From positions 1-9,411 of the forward strand of contig JABXJY010000091.1 in the NCBI GenBank assembly GCA_013375385.1: DNA of 9,411 nt, written 5' to 3'. Source of the DNA: Desulfobacterales bacterium. GTDB taxonomy: Bacteria > Desulfobacterota > DSM-4660 > Desulfatiglandales > B25-G16. A program made the translations under genes and the position numbers. Each line of letters opens with the position of its first letter. Positions within the stretch are counted from its first letter, which is position 1. The notes under the pieces were generated by a model. The model searched no databases and was not told where the DNA came from. It saw only the letters and a list, made by a program, of their open reading frames with translations. Below, in pieces: positions 5,433-9,411 of the stretch.

Positions 5433-6431
5433 ATGCATTCTATGATCGATGATCTTTTGGATCCAACCTCTCTGCCAGATAAAACACAAAGGGTATCTCT
5501 GATTCAGACCCATATCTCTCTTGTCTTTCTTGCGGATGAATTTGCATATAAGATCAAGAAACCGGTCAATTTTGGATTCTTAGACTTCTCAACCCTCAAA
5601 AAGAGACACTATTACTGTCATCAAGAGATCAAACTTAATAGGCGGTTATCAAAGGATGTATATATAGCTGTACTGCCAATAATCTATGATGGCAAAAACT
5701 ACAGGATGGGAATAGGGCAGGGGAGGATTGTAGAATACGCAGTTAAAATGAAAAGGCTCCCTGATGAAATGCTCATGAAATCGGTATTTCTTCGCGGAGA
5801 ATTGAAGCGTGAATATCTAAAAAAGATTGCCGAGTTACTTGGAAAATTTCATCTAAGTGGCCGTAGTTCCTCTGATATCGATAGATTTGGTGAGCCAGAG
5901 ATGTTCAAGGTAAATACTGATGAGAATTTTTCACAGGTCGAGAAATACATTGGAATGACAATTCAAAGAAAAGACTTTGACACCCTCAAGAGATGGACCG
6001 CAAATTTCTACAATTCAAACGGGGAGTTTTTCTGGAAAAGGATAAAGGCAAAAAAGATAAGGGACTGCCATGGTGATCTTCACATGGAACACGTCTGCCT
6101 TACGGAAGATCTCCCGATATTTGATTGTATTGAATTTAACGATAGATTTAGGTATACTGATACCGTTGCCGACATTGCCTTTCTGTTGATGGATCTTGAA
6201 TATAACGGGGGAAATGCATTTTCGAAAATACTCTGGGATTCCTATAAGGAAGTGGCAGGTGAGGCCGAGGTGGAATCCCTGCTTACCTTTTATAAGGTTT
6301 ATCGAGCCTTTGTTCGGGGTAAAGTGAACAGTTTTCAGCTCGATGATGAAAACATAGGAATAGAAAAGAAAGAGGAAGCTGTACAAACATCAAGAAGATA
6401 TTTCCGCCTTGCCAGGTCCTATATAGAGTAG
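5433..6431 (+). CDS. Aminoglycoside-phosphotransferase-fold protein (COG2187-like)
   Basis: This 332-residue protein has a protein-kinase-like/APH fold and resembles the uncharacterised COG2187 family. The N-terminal lobe includes FAYKIKKPVNFGFLDFST, whose Lys residues are candidates for the ATP-binding lysine. The catalytic loop is HGDLHMEH (213-220, numbered from the ATG at 5433), followed by IFDCIEFNDRFRYTD with candidate metal-binding Asp231. The usual HGDxxxxN motif ends in Asn, but here that position is His220. The substrate is unknown and real aminoglycoside resistance is not implied. The ATG at 5433 was chosen because CAGG lies 8 bases before it; an in-frame TTG (5418) and ATG (5442) are alternatives. 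The next gene, 39 bases downstream, encodes a P-loop protein of the kind I recall fused to this domain elsewhere, so the two probably work together. Confidence 0.8.
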   Translation: MHSMIDDLLDPTSLPDKTQRVSLIQTHISLVFLADEFAYKIKKPVNFGFLDFSTLKKRHYYCHQEIKLNRRLSKDVYIAVLPIIYDGKNYRMGIGQGRIVEYAVKMKRLPDEMLMKSVFLRGELKREYLKKIAELLGKFHLSGRSSSDIDRFGEPEMFKVNTDENFSQVEKYIGMTIQRKDFDTLKRWTANFYNSNGEFFWKRIKAKKIRDCHGDLHMEHVCLTEDLPIFDCIEFNDRFRYTDTVADIAFLLMDLEYNGGNAFSKILWDSYKEVAGEAEVESLLTFYKVYRAFVRGKVNSFQLDDENIGIEKKEEAVQTSRRYFRLARSYIE

Positions 6432-6470
6432 CCAGTAAGCAATAGGTGGTCTGATGAGGATGACGGAGTC

Positions 6471-7073
6471 ATGAAAGAGCCTTTTGCAGATTTCATGAGA
6501 AGTGAATTGACGCCTGAAACGGTACTTATTGCGTGCGGGCTTCCTGCTTCCTACAAAACAGAAACCACAGAGGTTATAGCTGAGCTTAAAGGCTACAAGA
6601 TATTAAGGACAGACCTCATCAGGCTCGAGGTATTAAGAAATGAGGACATCTTTGATGAGAAGGTTGCATCCAATATGAAAAAAAGGGAGCTTGTTTACGA
6701 CGAAGTGTTTTCCCGTGCTGATGAGCTTGCAGGCAAAGGTGAAGGAATCATTTTGGATGCTACCTTTATCACCCAGGCGCTCAGAAGGAGGGCTGCTGAG
6801 GTAGCTGCACGACATAACCGAGTCTTTGTTATCCAACAAACGCAATGCCCCCAGGAGGTTTCTTTCAGAAGGATATCAGAGCGAACCAAAGAAAATTATG
6901 AATCAAATGCCCTGACCCAACAGGCCTATCTAAATAATAAGAATAAATTCGAGCCAGTGGATCTGGAGGATTTGAAAACTTTCTATCCCTCCCTGGAGAT
7001 TACACATCTCCTGATCGATACAACTTCCGATCTGGTTGATGATTGGCTGGTGATTGGCAAGGTAACAAGATAA
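6471..7073 (+). CDS. P-loop kinase-like ATPase (COG0645-like) with altered Walker A
   Basis: This 200-residue protein resembles small nucleotide or sugar kinases of the AAA_33/COG0645 type. An N-terminal strand (ETVLIACGLPASYKTET) holds a P-loop at residues 23-30. It reads GLPASYKT, so the glycine just before the Lys of GxxxxGK[TS] is Tyr28; Lys29 and Thr30 remain. ILRTDLIR (44-51) matches the usual RTD/RSD substrate segment, and GIILDATF (92-99) is the Walker B-like strand. A lid-like basic stretch follows (FRRISERTKENYES). The start is ATG at 6471 with GGAG two bases and AGGA ten bases upstream. It lies 39 bases after the APH-fold gene and is probably in the same operon. The two would correspond to the halves of a bifunctional protein. 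The phosphorylated substrate is unknown. Confidence 0.8.
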   Translation: MKEPFADFMRSELTPETVLIACGLPASYKTETTEVIAELKGYKILRTDLIRLEVLRNEDIFDEKVASNMKKRELVYDEVFSRADELAGKGEGIILDATFITQALRRRAAEVAARHNRVFVIQQTQCPQEVSFRRISERTKENYESNALTQQAYLNNKNKFEPVDLEDLKTFYPSLEITHLLIDTTSDLVDDWLVIGKVTR

Positions 7074-7117
7074 TCATACCCTTGAATTTAGATGAGCTAA
7101 AGTGCCTAGAGTTACAA

Positions 7118-7148
7118 GTGACAGAAATAGGGAAGATTTCGGTATAAC
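7118..7148 (+). promoter_or_regulatory. Weak candidate promoter for the nadK operon
   Basis: GTGACA (7118-7123) and TATAAC (7143-7148) each match consensus at 5 of 6 positions, but the spacer is 19 bases. The 172-base gap between the kinase gene and nadK holds no gene and no other clear signal, and no terminator for the preceding operon was seen, so read-through is also possible. Confidence 0.3.
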
Positions 7149-7245
7149 TTATGCTTGCTTGGACGAAATTCAGCCAGCGCAAGGGGATACCGCAACCGAG
7201 CTACGGTAGATCAAACGAGCAGCGGAACCGAATGACCAAGGACAA

Positions 7246-8133
7246 ATGACAAAAATACCTCAATCAGTAGGGATAATATTTAAACACAATTTTGAACCAG
7301 CAAGAAAGGAGTGTCAACGCTTAGAGGACTGGTTTACACAAAGAGGAATAGCCGTTTATACAGAGGAAATGGCATCCAGGTCCTCATCAAGCCAAAGCCT
7401 CCAAGAGGAAACAAGTATACCGGATACGGTTGACTGCGTTATTGTGTTAGGTGGAGATGGGACATTGCTGGGAGCTGCCCGGAAGGTTGGGCGATATGGT
7501 CTACCTATTTTGGGTATTAATCTTGGGGGGTTGGGTTTTTTGACAGAGATCCCATCGAAAATGCTTTATGAGAACATAGAGAAGCTTATCGCTGGACAGA
7601 TAGCCGTTGAAACCAGACTCATGTTGAGGGCCCGTGTCATAAGAGATAACGATGAAAAATGTAGTTTTACAGTCTTAAACGATGTGGTTATTAACAAAGG
7701 TGCGTTGGCCAGGATTATTGATCTTAGGGTATCCATCGATGGACGTTTTCTAACTACCTTTCGAGCAGATGGGCTGATAATATCCTCTCCTACAGGCTCA
7801 ACAGGTTATAACCTTTCTGCTGGAGGCCCCATACTGTATCCAAATTTGGAGGCATTGATAGTGACCCCAATATGCCCATTTACGTTGACGCATAGGCCTA
7901 TTATCGTGCCGGATACATCAGTCATAGAGATCAAGATGGGAGAAAATAGCGAGGAAGTAACCCTTACCTTTGATGGTCAGGTTGGCTTCGATCTTACGGA
8001 TAACGACAGGGTTATTGTCTCCAAGTCAGAGGAAAAACTGAAACTACTCAAATCACCTGATCAGGACTATTTTGATATCTTAAGGACAAAGCTTAAATGG
8101 GGTGAATCCTCTTACAACAATGCAAACCAGTAA
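7246..8133 (+). CDS. nadK: NAD kinase
   Basis: NAD kinase (295 residues, typical length) phosphorylates NAD+ at the adenosine 2'-OH to make NADP+ in the cytosol. The N-terminal strand VGIIFK leads to the GGDGT motif (69-73, catalytic Asp71). GINLGGLGFLTE (90-101) is the second glycine-rich signature. The NE/ND pair is Asn145-Asp146 (LNDVVINKG). DGLIISSPTGSTGYNLSAGG (175-194) is the NAD-binding core, and FDGQ (242-245) is in the C-terminal beta-sandwich. All catalytic features are present. The ATG at 7246 has AAGGA only 3 bases upstream; a five-codon reading frame (7232-7249) overlaps it as ATGA and might couple initiation. It heads a compact gene string with the DUF4911-like gene, a membrane-anchored protein and miaB. 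Confidence 0.96.
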   Translation: MTKIPQSVGIIFKHNFEPARKECQRLEDWFTQRGIAVYTEEMASRSSSSQSLQEETSIPDTVDCVIVLGGDGTLLGAARKVGRYGLPILGINLGGLGFLTEIPSKMLYENIEKLIAGQIAVETRLMLRARVIRDNDEKCSFTVLNDVVINKGALARIIDLRVSIDGRFLTTFRADGLIISSPTGSTGYNLSAGGPILYPNLEALIVTPICPFTLTHRPIIVPDTSVIEIKMGENSEEVTLTFDGQVGFDLTDNDRVIVSKSEEKLKLLKSPDQDYFDILRTKLKWGESSYNNANQ

Positions 8134-8335
8134 ATACATCTTGTCTGTAAGAAGGAATGAAATATGTTATTTGCAATGGATAATAGAGTCTTATGGTGGG
8201 ATGGCCTCTATGAGAACCATCAATCCGGTAAATGGTGAGATTGAAATCTCTCTATCTCCTGGGTGTGAAGAAGAGATCTTCTCGCTTATCAACTATCTAA
8301 AAGAAGAGGGGGGTATCCATGTTGAGGAGAAGTAG
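8120..8335 (+). CDS. Small DUF4911-like protein
   Basis: This encodes a 71-residue cytosolic protein from the ATG at 8120, or 77 residues from an in-frame GTG at 8102. The pattern YLQWIIESYGGMASMRT, then NGEIEISLSPGCEEEI and a C-terminal helix (IFSLINYLKEEGGI), matches my memory of the DUF4911 family. Its alternating strands and helix suggest a small alpha/beta fold. No catalytic motif is visible and the function is unknown. The gene overlaps the 3' end of nadK by 14 bases (32 with the GTG) and has little Shine-Dalgarno sequence, so translation is probably coupled to nadK. Its own 3' end overlaps the next gene by 17 bases. The coding call is firm from position and protein-like composition; the family name is less certain. 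Confidence 0.7.
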   Translation: MQTSKYILSVRRNEICYLQWIIESYGGMASMRTINPVNGEIEISLSPGCEEEIFSLINYLKEEGGIHVEEK

Positions 8336-8768
8336 TCCTGTTGACAGGATTGTCAACACCTCTGTGGTTTTAGTGATTGCATTTCTTACTATAGGGATGG
8401 GCACCTTCGGAGAGAAGGAACCTACAAAGATCCCTGAACCTGACGATAATTTCTCAGCAACAGTAATTGACCAGAGTGATGTTTCCTCAGATATAACTCT
8501 CTTTAGTCTCGATGGGCAGACATTTATCTCGGGTAGATACGGAGGTGCCACGGTTTCTATACCCTTTGATAACATACAAGAAATGGATTTCTATGCAAAA
8601 GGCAGCGATCTCTTTGCAACGGTTATCATGCGAAAGGCACCTCAAGTTGAGTTAAAAATGGACAAAGACCGTATTTTCTATGGCCAGCTTCCTTACGGCC
8701 TTTTTTCCATAAAAATAGGAGATGTTAAAAAGATTATTATTACGGGTCTGACAAAGCGGGAGAGATAG
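8319..8768 (+). CDS. Membrane-anchored hypothetical protein with a repeated beta motif
   Basis: This 149-residue protein matches no family I can name. A basic N-terminus (MLRRSSPVDR) precedes one hydrophobic segment at about 11-29, so it is probably a signal-anchored or secreted protein with the rest outside the cytoplasm. There is no lipobox Cys. Residues 30-48 form a Pro- and Asp-rich linker. The remainder looks all-beta and seems to contain two related halves, 65-91 and 115-141, each with an Asp-start turn, a Gly, an SI strand and an (I/V)(Q/K)(E/K) ending (SIPFDNIQEM and SIKIGDVKKI). The start is well set: GAGGGGGG ends 5 bases before the ATG. It overlaps the preceding gene by 17 bases, and miaB begins two bases after its stop codon region. 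No role can be assigned. Confidence 0.75.
   Translation: MLRRSSPVDRIVNTSVVLVIAFLTIGMGTFGEKEPTKIPEPDDNFSATVIDQSDVSSDITLFSLDGQTFISGRYGGATVSIPFDNIQEMDFYAKGSDLFATVIMRKAPQVELKMDKDRIFYGQLPYGLFSIKIGDVKKIIITGLTKRER
8758..8762 (+). promoter_or_regulatory. Shine-Dalgarno site supporting the TTG start of miaB
   Basis: GGGAG lies 7 bases before the TTG at 8770, within the last codons of the upstream gene. The miaB frame has a TGA at 8749-8751, and the next in-frame ATG is inside the conserved FGCQMN motif. This site therefore fixes the unusual TTG as the start. Confidence 0.75.
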
Positions 8769-8769
8769 G

Positions 8770-9411
8770 TTGACCCAGTTATTTCATATAAAAACCTTCG
8801 GCTGCCAGATGAACAAGCATGATTCTGAGTCCATCAGCAAGATCCTTCTTAACAGAGGCTATGAGCAAACAGACACCATTGAGGATGCTCACATCATCTT
8901 GATTAATACCTGCGCAGTCAGAGACAAGGCTGAAGAGAAGGCATTAACTCTTTTAGGTCGCCTGGCCCGTTTAAAGAGAAAGAGACCGGATATGATTGCC
9001 GGTGTCATCGGATGTGTAGCCCAAGAAAAGGGAATGGATCTCTTTAAACGCTTCCCCTACCTTGATTTGGTCTTGGGCCCAAGGAATATCTACCGCATAG
9101 ACGAGTTTCTCTCTCAGATCAAGGGGGGAGGGGAGAGGATATCCTCCCTCGATCTGGCCTGTGAGCTAGCCTACTTTCCCAATCATAACGGTTACTTAAA
9201 AGGAAGGGTTAAAAGCTTTCTAAAGATTATGGAAGGATGTAACAATTTCTGCTCTTACTGCATTGTTCCTCTTGTTAGGGGTAGGGAGACAAGCCTACCA
9301 GCAAAAGAAATTATAGATGAAGCTAAATATTTAGTTAGTCAAGGGGTAAAGGAGATTACCCTTATAGGACAGAATGTAAATTCCTACAATGCCAAAAACA
9401 AACCGACATTT
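8770..9411 (+). CDS. miaB: tRNA-2-methylthio-N6-isopentenyladenosine synthase (MiaB), 3' truncated by window
   Basis: MiaB is a radical-SAM methylthiotransferase that adds a 2-methylthio group to N6-isopentenyladenosine at position 37 of tRNAs reading UNN codons. It uses two iron-sulfur clusters and S-adenosylmethionine. The first 214 residues are visible. The N-terminal UPF0004 domain has its three cluster cysteines, Cys12 (KTFGCQMN), Cys48 (NTCAVRDKAE) and Cys82 (GCVAQEKG). The radical-SAM CxxxCxxC is Cys157, Cys161, Cys164 (MEGCNNFCSYCIVP), followed by VRGRETS. QGVKEITLIGQNVNSY is typical of the barrel. The C-terminal half and TRAM domain lie outside the window. The start is TTG with a good Shine-Dalgarno site. 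It follows the membrane protein gene by one base, implying co-transcription with nadK. MiaB is preferred over RimO or MtaB because of the FGCQMN and NTCAVRDKAE forms. Confidence 0.95.
   Translation, partial: MTQLFHIKTFGCQMNKHDSESISKILLNRGYEQTDTIEDAHIILINTCAVRDKAEEKALTLLGRLARLKRKRPDMIAGVIGCVAQEKGMDLFKRFPYLDLVLGPRNIYRIDEFLSQIKGGGERISSLDLACELAYFPNHNGYLKGRVKSFLKIMEGCNNFCSYCIVPLVRGRETSLPAKEIIDEAKYLVSQGVKEITLIGQNVNSYNAKNKPTF

Noticed and set aside
5307..5513. Reverse-strand open frame of 68 codons
   Set aside because: It is antisense to the start of the APH-fold gene and its promoter and has no family-like features.
7232..7249. Five-codon upstream reading frame overlapping the nadK start
   Set aside because: It is too short to distinguish from chance, contains no regulatory codon run, and has no good ribosome-binding site; mentioned only as possible coupling.

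Overview
The window looks like a chromosomal segment of a mid-to-low GC Gram-negative bacterium. The combination of a paired COG2187-like/COG0645-like kinase set, a nadK / DUF4911-like / membrane protein / miaB gene string and an mtaD-PNP operon fits Desulfobacterota (former Deltaproteobacteria) or relatives. This assignment comes from remembered family resemblance, not from a search.

Layout. (1) 1-2150: 265 bases without a supportable gene, then two tandem tyrosine recombinases (266-1300 and 1206-2150, +) that overlap by 95 bases in different frames. Each has a full catalytic residue set. (2) 2151-2723: an AT-rich, gene-free stretch with three short perfect palindromes and two pairs of 8-bp direct repeats. 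It could be a recombinase attachment or regulatory region, but this is unproven. (3) 4912 down to 2724 (-): a purine nucleoside phosphorylase family gene followed by mtaD, joined by an ATGA overlap. Together they would deaminate 5'-methylthioadenosine to methylthioinosine and phosphorolyse it to hypoxanthine and methylthioribose-1-phosphate. The phosphorylase has Ile where ordinary PNPs have the His that binds the ribose 5'-OH, which agrees with a 5'-methylthio substrate. (4) 5002-5293: a 270-bp, gene-free, GC-rich, hairpin-rich element with imperfect terminal inverted repeats, an internal inverted repeat and a perfect 11-bp flanking duplication. It is most simply a MITE-like non-autonomous mobile element. 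It inserted at the candidate -35 box of the PNP-mtaD operon and left that box intact in the duplicated target. (5) 5433-7073 (+): an aminoglycoside-phosphotransferase-fold protein and a P-loop kinase-like protein, encoded separately although I recall such domains also occurring as one fused protein. Both carry non-canonical catalytic motifs. (6) 7246-9411 (+): nadK, a small DUF4911-like gene, a membrane-anchored hypothetical gene and miaB (cut by the window end). These are tightly packed or overlapping and probably form one operon.

No tRNA, rRNA or CRISPR array was seen. The best candidates for something undescribed are the MITE-like element, the PNP/MtaD methionine-salvage pair with its substrate-site substitution, and the overlapping recombinase pair.
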